This document shows, in pieces, positions 27,359 to 36,298 of a stretch of DNA of 64,000 nucleotides. Under the pieces are notes generated by a model. The model was given only the letters and a program-made list of their open reading frames with translations, did not search any database and was not told where the DNA came from. Both the position numbers and the translations under genes were made by a program. The DNA comes from Pseudomonas koreensis. Lineage in GTDB: Bacteria > Pseudomonadota > Gammaproteobacteria > Pseudomonadales > Pseudomonadaceae. The DNA lies in contig NZ_JALJWP010000001.1 in NCBI RefSeq assembly GCF_024169245.1, positions 2,729,501 through 2,793,500 of the forward strand, read 5' to 3'. Each line of letters begins with the position of its first letter. Positions within the stretch are counted from its first letter, which is position 1.

Positions 27359-28270
27359 ATGCTGCAAAAAAGCCTGATCCGCCGCCTCGACCTGATCACC
27401 CTGCAACTGTTCGTCGCCGTCCACGAAGAGGGCACGCTGACCCGTGCGGCTGCGCGCGAAGCCATCGCGGTGTCGGCCGCGAGCAAGCGCTTGATGGAAT
27501 TGGAGGAGGCGCTGGGCATTGCACTGTTCGTGCGCCAAGCCAAAGGCATGGTCCTCACCCCGGCCGGTGAAACCCTGTTGCACCATGCGCGACAGATGCT
27601 TTTCAACGTGGAGAAAATGGGCCTGGAACTGGGCGAGCACAGCCACGGTGTGCGCGGTTACGTGCGCATGCTGGCCAATCTGTCGGCGATCATTCAGTTT
27701 CTGCCCGAAGACTTGCGCGATTTCTCTGCGCAGCATGCGCAGGTCAAGACCGACCTAGAAGAACGGCCCAGCGCCGGGGTGATTCAGGGCGTCCTCGATG
27801 GCGTCGCGGACCTCGGCATCTGCTCTGAGGACAGCGACACCAAAGGCCTGCACAGCGTGTTGTACCGGCAGGACAAACTGGTGGTGGTGATGCTGCCGGA
27901 GCATCCGTTGGCCATGCGCGAATCGGTCGCCTTCGATGAAACCCTCGACAGCGACTACGTCGGGTTGCACGCGGCCAGTTCGATCAACATGCGTACCCAC
28001 GCGGCGGCGCGGCAGGCCGGCAAAGTTCTGCGTATCCGCATTCATGTGCCGGGGTTCGATGCGGTCTGCCGTATGGTTCAGGCGAACATGGGCATCGGCA
28101 TTCTGCCGCAGCGTGCCTATGAGTTGTTTGGTCAGGCGCTGGGCTTGCGGGCGGTGCCGCTGATCGATGGCTGGTCGGATCGCGCGCTGATTGTGGTGGT
28201 GCGCGATGAGGCGGGGTTGTCGCCGGTGAGCCGGATGTTGTTTGAGCATTTGCGTGCGCAGGGCACCTGA
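27359..28270 (+). CDS. LysR-family transcriptional regulator
   Basis: A 303-residue LysR protein. The helix-turn-helix is in 'VAVHEEGTLTRAAAREAIAV' and 'SAASKRLMELEEALGIALFV'. The inducer-binding domain follows ('GVLDGVADLGICSEDSDT'). I start at ATG 27359 because the family alignment begins a few residues before 'RRLDLITLQLF'. It is followed by a CoA-transferase, an HMG-CoA-lyase-like enzyme and an MFS carrier on the same strand, which it probably controls. Most LysR genes are divergent from their targets; this one is not. Confidence 0.88.
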   Translation: MLQKSLIRRLDLITLQLFVAVHEEGTLTRAAAREAIAVSAASKRLMELEEALGIALFVRQAKGMVLTPAGETLLHHARQMLFNVEKMGLELGEHSHGVRGYVRMLANLSAIIQFLPEDLRDFSAQHAQVKTDLEERPSAGVIQGVLDGVADLGICSEDSDTKGLHSVLYRQDKLVVVMLPEHPLAMRESVAFDETLDSDYVGLHAASSINMRTHAAARQAGKVLRIRIHVPGFDAVCRMVQANMGIGILPQRAYELFGQALGLRAVPLIDGWSDRALIVVVRDEAGLSPVSRMLFEHLRAQGT

Positions 28271-28294
28271 ATCTCTATTGAATGGGCCGGCCTC

Positions 28295-28384
28295 ATCGCG
28301 AGCAGGCTCACTCCTACAGGGGATCTGGGTGAACTCAAATTTGTGGGCGACGCAAAACCTGTAGGAGTGAGCCTGCTCGCGATA
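28295..28384. repeat. REPIN (GTAGGAGTGAGCCTGCTC type)
   Basis: Inverted pair with arms pointing the other way round (ATCGCGAGCAGGCTC first). It lies between the LysR gene and the CoA-transferase, with a second nested repeat (GGGTGAACTCAAAT and CTGAGTTCACCCAAAT) around the right arm. Confidence 0.88.
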
Positions 28385-28519
28385 GCTGACCTGAGTTCAC
28401 CCAAATCTTGCTGGAGCATTCGCATTTCGCGAACGCTCATTGCCGAGAGACGGCTGGATTGTCCAAACATCGTTCCTCTAGCCTTGGCGACCTATTCCAA
28501 GAACAAGAGGTACCCCGCG

Positions 28520-29713
28520 ATGACTGCCCCTTTGAGTGCGATCAAAGTGATCGAGATCGGCACCCTGATCGCCGCGCCGTTTGCCGCGCGCATGCTCGCC
28601 GAGTTCGGCGCCGAGGTGATCAAGATCGAAGCCATGGGCCAGGGCGACCCGCTGCGCAAGTGGCGCAAGCTGCACGAAGGCACATCGCTGTGGTGGTACC
28701 TGCAATCGCGCAACAAGAAATCCCTGGCGCTCAATCTCAAATCCGCTGAAGGCATCGAACTGGTCAAGCAACTGGCCGGCGACGCCGACGTGATCATCGA
28801 AAACTTGCGCCCCGGTGCGCTGGAAAAGCTTGGTCTGGGCTGGGACGTGTTGCATGCCCTGAATCCGAACCTGACCCTCGTACGTATCTCTGGCTACGGC
28901 CAGACCGGCCCGTACCGCGACCGTCCCGGTTTCGGTGCGATTGGCGAGGCCATGGGCGGCATTCGCTACACCACCGGCAATCCCGATTCGCCACCGGCGC
29001 GAGTCGGCGTCAGCCTCGGCGATTCGCTGGCCTCGTTGCACGCGGTGATCGGCGCGCTGATGTCGCTGCTGCGGGTCAAGACCGGGCAGGGTGGTGGACA
29101 GATCGTCGATGTGTCGCTGGCCGAAAGCGTGTTCAACGTCATGGAAAGCCTGGTGCCGGAATACGACATGCTTGGTCATGTCCGCGAACGCAGCGGCGGC
29201 GCCTTGCCGGGTATCGCGCCCTCCAACACTTACCTCACTGCCGACGGTGCCTACGTTGTGATCGCCGGTAACAGCGACCCGATCTACAAGCGCCTGATGC
29301 ACACCATCGGCCGCGCTGATCTGGCCGACGCAGAAGAATTCGCCCACAACGACGGCCGCGCCGCCAAGAGCGGATTGCTCGATGCCGCCATCACCCACTG
29401 GACCAGCAGCCTGCCGATCGACCACGTACTGGCCGCCCTCGAAGCCGCCGAAGTGCCGGCCGGGCGCATTTATTCCGTAGCCGACATCGTCGCCGATCCG
29501 CACTATCAGGCGCGGGACATGCTGCTCAATGCCGAGTTGCCCGGCGGCGCAACGGTAAAAATGCCCGGCATCGTCCCCAAGCTTTCGGAGACCCCCGGCG
29601 GGGTGAATTGGTCCGGGCCGAAACTGGGCCAGCACACCGACGATATTCTGGTCGGGCTGGGCCTGACTGAACTCGACATCGAACGCCTGAAAAGCCAAGG
29701 GGTGGTGCAATGA
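28520..29713 (+). CDS. CaiB/BaiF family CoA-transferase
   Basis: A 397-residue class III CoA-transferase. It begins 'LSAIKVIEIGTLIAAPFAAR' and has 'NKKSLALNLKSAEGIELVK' and 'SGYGQTGPYRDRPGFGAIGE'. The catalytic Asp is near residue 168 in 'VGVSLGDSLASLHAVIGAL'. It moves CoA from a donor such as succinyl-CoA onto a carboxylic acid. AAGAGG precedes the ATG at 28520. It overlaps the lyase gene by four bases (ATGA), so its product acyl-CoA is most likely the lyase's substrate, a 3-hydroxy-dicarboxylyl-CoA. No exact substrate can be read from sequence. Confidence 0.88.
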   Translation: MTAPLSAIKVIEIGTLIAAPFAARMLAEFGAEVIKIEAMGQGDPLRKWRKLHEGTSLWWYLQSRNKKSLALNLKSAEGIELVKQLAGDADVIIENLRPGALEKLGLGWDVLHALNPNLTLVRISGYGQTGPYRDRPGFGAIGEAMGGIRYTTGNPDSPPARVGVSLGDSLASLHAVIGALMSLLRVKTGQGGGQIVDVSLAESVFNVMESLVPEYDMLGHVRERSGGALPGIAPSNTYLTADGAYVVIAGNSDPIYKRLMHTIGRADLADAEEFAHNDGRAAKSGLLDAAITHWTSSLPIDHVLAALEAAEVPAGRIYSVADIVADPHYQARDMLLNAELPGGATVKMPGIVPKLSETPGGVNWSGPKLGQHTDDILVGLGLTELDIERLKSQGVVQ

Positions 29714-30636
29714 TCACTGACTATTCGCAGACCCTGATCGTCCAGGAAGTTTCGCCCCGCGACGGTTTGCAGATCGAGCCGACCTGGGTGGAAACCGCTG
29801 ACAAGATCACCCTGATCAATCAATTGTCACAGGCCGGATTCAGCCGCATCGAAGCGGGCTCGTTCGTCTCGCCCAAAGCCATCCCGGCCTTGCGTGACGG
29901 CGAGCAGGTGTTCAACGGCATCGAGCGTCAGCCGGGGGTGATTTACGTGGCGTTGATTCCCAACCTCAAGGGTGCGCAACGGGCACTGGCGGCGAAGGCC
30001 GATGAGTTGAATCTGGTGATGTCCGCCAGCCAGACCCATAACCTCGCCAATATGCGCATGCGTTGCGAGGATTCGCTGGCCGCGTTCGCTGACATCGTCG
30101 CGTTTGTCAGCGGCTCGGGTGTACGCCTCAACGGCAGTATCGCCACCACCTTCGGTTGTCCGTTCGAAGGCAAAATTGACGAGGATCGCGTGCTGCAGAT
30201 CGTCGACGCTTATCAGGAGCTCGGCATTCAGGGCATCAGCCTCGCCGATACCACCGGCATGGCCAATCCGCGTCAGGTGGATCGTTTGGTACGGCGTGTT
30301 TTGCAGCGGGTTTCGCCGGCCGATCTGACCCTGCATTTCCATAACACTCGTGGCCTCGGTTTGTGCAACGTGCTGGCCGCTTACGAGGCCGGCGCACGGC
30401 GCTTCGATGCGGCGCTCGGTGGCCTCGGTGGCTGTCCGTTTGCGCCGGGTGCGTCGGGCAATATCTGCACCGAAGACCTGGTGAACCTGTGCGAGGAAGT
30501 CGGCATTGCCACCGGGATAGATTTGCCCCTATTGCTGAAACTTTCGCGCGGCTTGCCGGCACTGTTAGGCCACGAAGTCCCCGGCCAACTGGCCAAGGCC
30601 GGGCGCAACTGCGACCTGCACCGGATCCCCACCTGA
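29710..30636 (+). CDS. HMG-CoA lyase-like enzyme (HMGL/DRE-TIM family)
   Basis: A 308-residue protein with the TIM-barrel signature of HMG-CoA lyase. The metal site shows in 'VQEVSPRDGLQIEPTWVET' (Arg-Asp), the body has 'ADTTGMANPRQVDRLV', and 'LHFHNTRGLGLCNVLAAYE' carries the two His. The mobile catalytic Cys loop is 'LGGLGGCPFAPGASGN'. Such enzymes cleave 3-hydroxy-3-methylglutaryl-CoA to acetoacetate and acetyl-CoA, or related substrates such as citramalyl-CoA. This is not the leucine-catabolic mvaB, which would lie in a liu cluster. Coupled to the CoA-transferase and followed by a carboxylate carrier. Confidence 0.88.
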   Translation: MITDYSQTLIVQEVSPRDGLQIEPTWVETADKITLINQLSQAGFSRIEAGSFVSPKAIPALRDGEQVFNGIERQPGVIYVALIPNLKGAQRALAAKADELNLVMSASQTHNLANMRMRCEDSLAAFADIVAFVSGSGVRLNGSIATTFGCPFEGKIDEDRVLQIVDAYQELGIQGISLADTTGMANPRQVDRLVRRVLQRVSPADLTLHFHNTRGLGLCNVLAAYEAGARRFDAALGGLGGCPFAPGASGNICTEDLVNLCEEVGIATGIDLPLLLKLSRGLPALLGHEVPGQLAKAGRNCDLHRIPT

Positions 30637-30652
30637 CACACACCCATCCCTT

Positions 30653-30740
30653 GTAGGAGTGAGCCTGCTCGCGATAGCGGTGTATCAGTCACCGCAAATG
30701 TTGCCTGCCAAACCGCCATCGCGAGCAGGCTCACTCCTAC
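30653..30740. repeat. REPIN (GTAGGAGTGAGCCTGCTC type)
   Basis: Inverted pair between the lyase-like gene and the MFS carrier gene. Confidence 0.9.
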
Positions 30741-30808
30741 AGTTGAAACCGCATACCAGACAACAAAAACAATCGGACGCCCCTCGGCAGTCCGCCTGGA
30801 GAAAAACC

Positions 30809-32140
30809 ATGAGCCTCAATGTAATGGAGGCGGGCGTCAGCCCGTCCGTCGATCACGACGCCGAAAAAGCCCTGGTCAGCAAAGTCGCCTGGCGCCTGAT
30901 GCCACTGATCATGGTCTGCTACCTGTTCGCCTTTTTTGATCGCATCAACATCAGCTTCGCCAAATTCCAGTTGCAGACCGATTTGAGCCTGAGCGACACC
31001 GCGTACGGCCTCGGCGCCGGGCTGTTCGTGGTCGGTTACGTGCTGTTCGAAGTGCCGAGCAACATGATGCTGTACAAGGTCGGCGCGCGGCGCTGGATTG
31101 CGCGGATCATGATGTCGTGGGGCGTGGCGACGGCGGCGATGGTCTTCGTCAACAGCGAATGGCAGTTCTACGCGCTGCGCTTTGTCATCGGCGCGATGGA
31201 AGCCGGGTTCGCCCCGGGCGTTCTGTATTACCTGACCCTGTGGTTTCCGCAGCACTTCCGTGGCCGCATCACGTCGATGCTGTTTCTCGCCTCGGCGTTC
31301 GCCGGACTGGTCGGCGCGCCGTTCTCCGGGCTGGTGCTGCAACACCTCGACGGCGTGTTGCAGATGCGTGGTTGGCACTGGTTGTTTTTGCTCGGTGGCG
31401 TGCCGTGTATTGCGCTCGGTTTTCTCGTGCTGACCCAGCTCAAAGACCGCATCGAGGACGCGCACTGGCTGACCGCGGACGAGAAGAAACTGCTTTCCAG
31501 CCGCATCGCCCATCACGAGCCGCACAAGACCGGCGGCTCATTGCTCGCGGCACTGAAAATTCCCGGTTTCCTGACGTTGGGTTTGATCTACTTCCTGATC
31601 CAGGTCGCGTCCTACGGCCTGAACTTCTGGGCGCCGCAATTGATCCGCAGCGCCGGCACCGAAAGCCCGGTGATGATCGGCCTGCTGACCGCCATCCCGT
31701 ACATCTGCGGGGCGATCAGCATGGTCGTGATCGGGCGCTTGTCAGACGCCACCGGTGAGCGGCGCAAGTTCGTTGCCGGGCTGGTGATCGTCGGCGCGAT
31801 CGGCTTCTTCAGCGCGGGGATCTTCGCCAGCCACACGACATTTCTGATCGTCGCGCTCGGTTTGCTCGGCGCGGGCATCATCGCTTCGATTCCGAGCTTC
31901 TGGACCCTGCCACCGAAGTTGCTCGCAGGCGCCGGTGCCGGGGCGGCAGGCGGGATCGCGGTGATCAACACCCTGGGGCAGTTCGGCGGAATCGTCAGCC
32001 CGGTCATGGTCGGACGCATCAAGGACCTCACCGGCAGCACCACCCCGGCGCTCTATGTCATCGGCGTCGCCGCGCTGATCGCGGCAGCGTTGCTGCTGTG
32101 GGGCTTGCCGCAGAAGTTGCGCACGCTGGACAAGTATTGA
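30809..32140 (+). CDS. MFS transporter, anion:cation symporter (ACS) family
   Basis: A 443-residue carrier with twelve membrane helices. 'LVSKVAWRLMPLIMVCYLFA' then 'FFDRINISFAKFQL' is the standard ACS opening, and 'YVLFEVPSNMMLYKVGARRW' is the motif-A region. ACS carriers import organic acids such as phthalate, tartrate, glucarate or hydroxy-dicarboxylates. The ATG at 30809 has GGAGAAA before it; the longer frame runs back into the REPIN. With LysR, the CoA-transferase and the lyase upstream, it likely imports the acid they break down. Confidence 0.9.
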   Translation: MSLNVMEAGVSPSVDHDAEKALVSKVAWRLMPLIMVCYLFAFFDRINISFAKFQLQTDLSLSDTAYGLGAGLFVVGYVLFEVPSNMMLYKVGARRWIARIMMSWGVATAAMVFVNSEWQFYALRFVIGAMEAGFAPGVLYYLTLWFPQHFRGRITSMLFLASAFAGLVGAPFSGLVLQHLDGVLQMRGWHWLFLLGGVPCIALGFLVLTQLKDRIEDAHWLTADEKKLLSSRIAHHEPHKTGGSLLAALKIPGFLTLGLIYFLIQVASYGLNFWAPQLIRSAGTESPVMIGLLTAIPYICGAISMVVIGRLSDATGERRKFVAGLVIVGAIGFFSAGIFASHTTFLIVALGLLGAGIIASIPSFWTLPPKLLAGAGAGAAGGIAVINTLGQFGGIVSPVMVGRIKDLTGSTTPALYVIGVAALIAAALLLWGLPQKLRTLDKY

Positions 32141-32165
32141 GATTGGCGGCGTCTGTGATGACGCC

Positions 32166-32232
32166 TTCGCGAGCAGGCTCGCTCCCACATTTGGAATGCG
32201 GCTTTCCTGTGGTAGCGAGCCTGCTCGCGAAT
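32166..32232. repeat. REPIN (GCGAGCAGGCTCGCTCCCAC type)
   Basis: Inverted pair after the MFS gene; the right arm carries GTGGTAGCGAG instead of GTGGGAGCGAG. Confidence 0.88.
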
Positions 32233-32340
32233 TCCGACTTCAGACGCATGAGAAGATTGGCTGGCCTGATATGTTGAATCCTCCGATGCAGAAAGGGATA
32301 GTGCTCGCCTGGAAATATCTTCAAGGAGCAGGAATTGACA

Positions 32341-33069
32341 ATGAAGTCCACGTGGATCAGCGCTGCAGCGCTCTGCGGGTGGTTGATGGCTGGGCAGGCG
32401 TGGGCTGATTGCACGCCGCCTGCGGTCAGCGCAGAAGTGGATTTTTCCCTGTGCAAGGACTGGCCGGCTTATCCGCCGCTTACGATCACTGCGCTATCGA
32501 CATTCGTGCCCGATCCCGTCTATGGCGAGGGCGGCAGGGTGGGTTCATACGATCTGGCTCTGGCCGTCACTACGGCTGGCAGCCCCAAGCCGCTGGCGAC
32601 CTATCATCAGCCGTCGGCGTTTCTCTCCGATGCCATCGCGCTGGAGAGTCTGGAACTGGATACGGCGCGTTATAAACTCACGCCCGACCTCCGTGCCTTC
32701 GGTGTCCGCGCCCATTTCAAAGGCTCCTCACGCGTCAATCCGCTGGATGAATCGTTGCTGTCGCTCTATGTGAAAGAGGGCGACAAGTTGCGCCCGGTGC
32801 TGGATCGCTTGGTCGTCTACAGCTTCAGCGGTGAATGGGATGGCAACTGCGCGGGCGAGCGCTCGGAGACGATGCGCACGCTCGAGATGGGCAAAACCGG
32901 TTCCCATGGTTATGCCGATATCATTGTCCGCTCAGTCACCACGGGCCTGGCCGGTGAGGGACCACCTGACAGCTGCGAATCGAAGACCACCCACGAAAAG
33001 CCAGTGCTGACCACGTTGCGCTATGACGGGAAAACCTACGTTTTGCCGCAAGGTTTCAAAGGCATGTGA
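32341..33069 (+). CDS. Secreted protein of unknown family (paralogue 1)
   Basis: A 242-residue protein with a signal peptide ('CGWLMAGQAWADCTPPAVS'). The mature part has a Cys near each end ('FSLCKDWPAYPP', 'GPPDSCESKTTHEKP') plus 'DGNCAGERSET'. I recognise no domain. It shares its layout with the next gene: a Cys-x-x-WPA start, 'LDTARYKLTPDLRAFGVRAH', 'YVKEGDKLRPVLDRLVV', and an end 'LRYDGKTYVLPQGFKG'. The mature part looks all-beta. I chose the ATG at 32341 because AGGAA is six bases before it; a TTG two codons earlier is also possible. Thirty-six bases separate it from the second copy. Confidence 0.82.
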   Translation: MKSTWISAAALCGWLMAGQAWADCTPPAVSAEVDFSLCKDWPAYPPLTITALSTFVPDPVYGEGGRVGSYDLALAVTTAGSPKPLATYHQPSAFLSDAIALESLELDTARYKLTPDLRAFGVRAHFKGSSRVNPLDESLLSLYVKEGDKLRPVLDRLVVYSFSGEWDGNCAGERSETMRTLEMGKTGSHGYADIIVRSVTTGLAGEGPPDSCESKTTHEKPVLTTLRYDGKTYVLPQGFKGM

Positions 33070-33105
33070 CTGGCGTCACCGATACGAATTTTTCAAGGAA
33101 GAATC

Positions 33106-33825
33106 ATGAATCTGCGTCTCCGACTTTTTGCCGTTCTCAGCGCTTTGGCTTTGAGCGTTGAAGCCCACGCGGCTTGCGAAAACAAAGCCTTCGATGGCAA
33201 GTCCCTGTCGCGCTGCAAGGTCTGGCCTGCCGTGCAGAATCAGGCGATTGGCGTCAAATCCACGTATCTCGCGGACTCGGATGATGAAGACATCGGGGTG
33301 TTCGATCTTGACCTGGCAATCGTCAATGCCAGCAACGCCAGACCGATCGCCACCTACCGCAAACCCGGCGCGTACAACTCCGATGCGATCAGCTTCGATG
33401 ACCTGATCATCGATACGGCGCGTTACCGCTTGGCGGCGGATGTCCGTGCATTCGGGCTGCGGTCCCGATTCATGAGCCACGGTTCCAGAGCGAATCCGTA
33501 CTCGAAGACCGACCTGGCTTTGTATGTTCGCGAAGGCAGTCGCTTACGCCCAGTGCTGGAAGGCCTGGTGGTGCGCAAGGATTTCGGTGAAGGGACCGGG
33601 GAGTGCAATACGCGAGACACACGCATTCGCAGGACTATCGAGGTCGGCTCATCCAGCCACAACGGGTTTGCTGATCTGATCGTCAGTTCCAGCGGTTGGT
33701 TGATGGAGTCTTTCACGTCAGGCAAACAATGCGTTTCTAAAACCACCAATCTGAAGCACACCCAAGTCACCCTGATCTACGATGGTCAGCAATACGTTGT
33801 TCCTGAAGACCTCAGAGGTTACTGA
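33106..33825 (+). CDS. Secreted protein of unknown family (paralogue 2)
   Basis: A 239-residue protein with a signal peptide ('[20 protein letters not shown]'). Same plan as the gene before it: '[14 protein letters not shown]', '[20 protein letters not shown]', '[17 protein letters not shown]', and an end '[16 protein letters not shown]'. AAGGAAG precedes the ATG. The two are clearly a tandem duplication that has diverged to moderate identity, with the core 'TARY-L--D-RAFG-R' best kept. Function unknown; both are probably periplasmic. fosA follows after four bases and so is likely in the same transcript. Confidence 0.82.
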   Translation: MNLRLRLFAVLSALALSVEAHAACENKAFDGKSLSRCKVWPAVQNQAIGVKSTYLADSDDEDIGVFDLDLAIVNASNARPIATYRKPGAYNSDAISFDDLIIDTARYRLAADVRAFGLRSRFMSHGSRANPYSKTDLALYVREGSRLRPVLEGLVVRKDFGEGTGECNTRDTRIRRTIEVGSSSHNGFADLIVSSSGWLMESFTSGKQCVSKTTNLKHTQVTLIYDGQQYVVPEDLRGY

Positions 33826-33829
33826 TTCG

Positions 33830-34246
33830 ATGCTGACCGGCCTCAACCACCTGACCCTCGCCGTCCGTGATCTGCAGCGTAGCCTGGCGTTCTATCGCGA
33901 TGTGCTGCAATTGCGCGTCGAAGCGACGTGGGATAGAGGTGCCTATTTGTCATTGCCCGGATTGTGGTTGTGTCTGTCAGAAGATCCGCAACGCGAGGGT
34001 GAGCCGGGCGTGGACTATACCCATTACGCTTTCAGCGTGAGCGCGGCAGACTTCACTTTGCTGGTTGAAACGCTGAAATTGGCTAAGGTGGCGGAGTGGC
34101 GAGACAACCGCAGCGAGGGCGCGTCGTTCTACTTTCTCGATCCCGACGGGCACAAGCTGGAAGTCCATGTCGGCGATTTGCAATCGCGGCTGGCGGCGTG
34201 TCGGCAGAAACCGTACCCCGGCATGCGTTTTTACGACGCGCAGTGA
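33830..34246 (+). CDS. fosA: Fosfomycin resistance glutathione transferase
   Basis: A 138-residue VOC-fold enzyme. '[20 protein letters not shown]' at the start, '[13 protein letters not shown]' in the middle and '[20 protein letters not shown]' near the end follow P. aeruginosa FosA almost residue by residue. They include the metal ligands His7, His64 and the Glu of KLEVHVG. It adds glutathione to fosfomycin, with Mn2+ and K+, in the cytoplasm. The ATG at 33830 is chosen because the FosA alignment starts exactly there. Chromosomal fosA is common in this genus, so it need not be an acquired resistance gene. Confidence 0.95.
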   Translation: MLTGLNHLTLAVRDLQRSLAFYRDVLQLRVEATWDRGAYLSLPGLWLCLSEDPQREGEPGVDYTHYAFSVSAADFTLLVETLKLAKVAEWRDNRSEGASFYFLDPDGHKLEVHVGDLQSRLAACRQKPYPGMRFYDAQ

Positions 34247-34306
34247 TCGGGCACGATCGGCTGAGATAGACTGGCCGCCACGTATTCCGGCGCTTGCAGG
34301 CTTTCC

Positions 34307-34945
34307 ATGACTCCATCATTGCTGTTGGCCGTTCTGGCTTCGGGTTTCATTTACGGGATCACGCCCGGACCGGGTGTGCTGGCAGTGTTCGGCATTGGCG
34401 CGGCCCATGGCCGGCGGGCCGGGGCGGGGTTTCTCTGCGGGCATCTGCTCGGTGATGTGATCTGGTGCAGCACGGCGCTGGTGGCGATCGTCGGCGCGCG
34501 GGAAATCGGCAGCACCGCGTTCGATGTGCTCGGCGTGCTCAGCGCGGTGTACCTGTTCTGGCTCGGCTGGCGTGCGGTGCGTGCCCAGCGGCGCAATGGC
34601 GACGAGGCGCAAGGCGCGGCGCGCCAGCCGTTCTGGCACGGCATCGTCTTCGGCCTGACCAATCCCAAGGCCTACCCGGTAGCGGTGGCGACGTTTACCG
34701 CGCTGCTGTCGAGTCGTGCCGAGTTGCTCAACTGGTCGATGCTGCCGGCGCTGATCGCCCTGAGTTTCATCGGCGGGGCGATGGCCTACGCCATTCTCAT
34801 CGGCGTAGTTGGCGCGCAGCGAGTGCGCACCGTGTATCAGCGTCATGAACTGCTGATCACCCGTTTGTGCGGCGTGATGTTTATCGGTTTTGCCATCAAT
34901 GCGCTGGCGCACGCGCTACCGGGGTTGATGCCGAACAACGGCTGA
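34307..34945 (+). CDS. LysE/RhtB-family amino-acid exporter
   Basis: A 212-residue protein with six hydrophobic segments. 'ASGFIYGITPGPGVLAVFGI' is the family's first helix with the TPGP signature, and 'GIVFGLTNPKAYPVAVATFT' holds the conserved NPK. Members export amino acids or their analogues by proton antiport. Substrate unknown. Single gene between fosA and a DUF4142 gene. Confidence 0.9.
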   Translation: MTPSLLLAVLASGFIYGITPGPGVLAVFGIGAAHGRRAGAGFLCGHLLGDVIWCSTALVAIVGAREIGSTAFDVLGVLSAVYLFWLGWRAVRAQRRNGDEAQGAARQPFWHGIVFGLTNPKAYPVAVATFTALLSSRAELLNWSMLPALIALSFIGGAMAYAILIGVVGAQRVRTVYQRHELLITRLCGVMFIGFAINALAHALPGLMPNNG

Positions 34946-35101
34946 TGCTGAGGAAGCACCGTTCGTCGCCCCTAGGACGGTTTTTCTAAACCTTTGACCG
35001 TCAAAGCATTCCTAACTGAGGCGGTCGCTTGTCTGCCGCGATTATTTTGAGCAGCGGGTAAACACTGCCCGCTTGAATTTTCAACGAAGGAGGGCGCGAC
35101 C

Positions 35102-35605
35102 ATGAGCCGGATGGCCACCCGTTTACGTAACGTCAGTTTTGCAACCCTGCTGGGCCTGTGCGCCAGCACTGCGTTCGCCCAGTCGCCTGCCGAATTCATC
35201 AACGATGCCTCCGCCAAAGGCATGGCCGACATCGAAGCCAGCCGTCTGGCCCACGGCAAGACCGAATCCAAAGAGGTCAAGGATTACACCATCGTCGTCA
35301 TCAACGACCGCACCACGGCCAACCAGCATCTGGCGAAAATCGCCAAGAAACTCGACCTGCCTGTCGCACCCCGCGAAGAACTCGCCGACAAGGCCAAAGA
35401 GTTGATGCCGGAAGTGAAGGACGGTGCGACCTTTGATCAGGCCTACGCCGCGAGTCAGGTGAAAGCCACGGAAGAGGCGATTACCCAGATCGAACAACAG
35501 GCACAGACCACCGACGTCCCGGAAATCAAAGCCTTTGCCGATGAGACTTTGCCGAAACTGCAAAGCCATCTGGAGAAGGCCCGCGCGTTGCAGGCCAGTC
35601 GCTAA
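35102..35605 (+). CDS. DUF4142-family periplasmic protein
   Basis: A 167-residue protein with a signal peptide ('ATLLGLCASTAFAQSPAEF'), followed by a ferritin-like helical bundle typical of DUF4142: 'FINDASAKGMADIEASRLA', 'YTIVVINDRTTANQHLAKI', and 'TLPKLQSHLEKARAL' at the end. AAGGAGG lies upstream of the ATG. The family is tied to envelope or oxidative stress in several bacteria, but the role is not proven. Confidence 0.88.
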   Translation: MSRMATRLRNVSFATLLGLCASTAFAQSPAEFINDASAKGMADIEASRLAHGKTESKEVKDYTIVVINDRTTANQHLAKIAKKLDLPVAPREELADKAKELMPEVKDGATFDQAYAASQVKATEEAITQIEQQAQTTDVPEIKAFADETLPKLQSHLEKARALQASR

Positions 35606-35668
35606 TATTCAGCAATCTTCAGAATTCGGCCGCCCCGCATGGAGTAATGCAGGCGCGGCCGAGTCTGT

Positions 35669-36079
35669 TCAGCACTCGTTCAAATCCTGCTTCGGCTTGC
35701 TCTTGTCACCCAAACCCTCAAGATCAAACACCTGATTTTCGCCGAGTGCACGGTAATGCCGGCGCAGCGCTTCAAGCTGCTTCAAATCCAGCGCCTCCAG
35801 CCCGAGCATCGCGTTTTGCGCTTCCTTGTTCACGCGCAACAGTTCATCAAGTTTCAAATGCAGAATGTCGGTATCGCGGTTTTGCGTGTTCTGAATCAGG
35901 AACACCATCAGGAACGTGATGATCGTCGTCGAGGTATTGATGATCAGTTGCCAGGTGTCGTTGTAGCCAAAAATCGGCCCGCTCAAACCCCACAACCCGA
36001 TCAGAATCAACGCCCCCATGAACGTCTTCGGGCTACCGGCCCACAGGGCAAGTTTCTGGGCAATCTTGGCGAATTTCAT
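35669..36079 (-). CDS. Small membrane protein, low-affinity iron permease family
   Basis: A 136-residue protein with two membrane helices ('TFMGALILIGLWGLSGPIFG' and 'INTSTTIITFLMVFLIQNTQ') and a charged helical tail. The stretch 'FLIQNTQNRDTDILHLKLDE' is the hallmark of the family named after yeast Fet4. In bacteria the family's transport function is not well tested. I begin at ATG 36079, preceded by AAGGAC; the 27 residues upstream in frame look like noncoding DNA. It converges with the DUF4142 gene. Confidence 0.85.
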   Translation of the reverse strand: MKFAKIAQKLALWAGSPKTFMGALILIGLWGLSGPIFGYNDTWQLIINTSTTIITFLMVFLIQNTQNRDTDILHLKLDELLRVNKEAQNAMLGLEALDLKQLEALRRHYRALGENQVFDLEGLGDKSKPKQDLNEC

Positions 36080-36298
36080 GATGGAAGTCCTTGTTTTGGG
36101 AGCTTGAAATTCAGACACCGGCGTTGCGCTGAAAATTCTGTTTACAACTTCCTCATTCACTCAATACCTCGGGCAGGACTCGCCAATCCAAGGCTTCTAT
36201 ATGGACACCTTTCATTGTGGAGGTTTAGGTCTAGTATCAAGTGGCAGTCAAACTGCCATCATCTCATTCCACGGATAGAAACCCGTACGAGGCGCCTC

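Noticed and set aside
35756..36298. N-terminal extension of the orphan nuclease by 181 residues
   Set aside because: The extension overlaps the opposite-strand membrane protein gene and has no family resemblance; the ATG at 36299 with CGAGG begins the HsdR-N-like fold.
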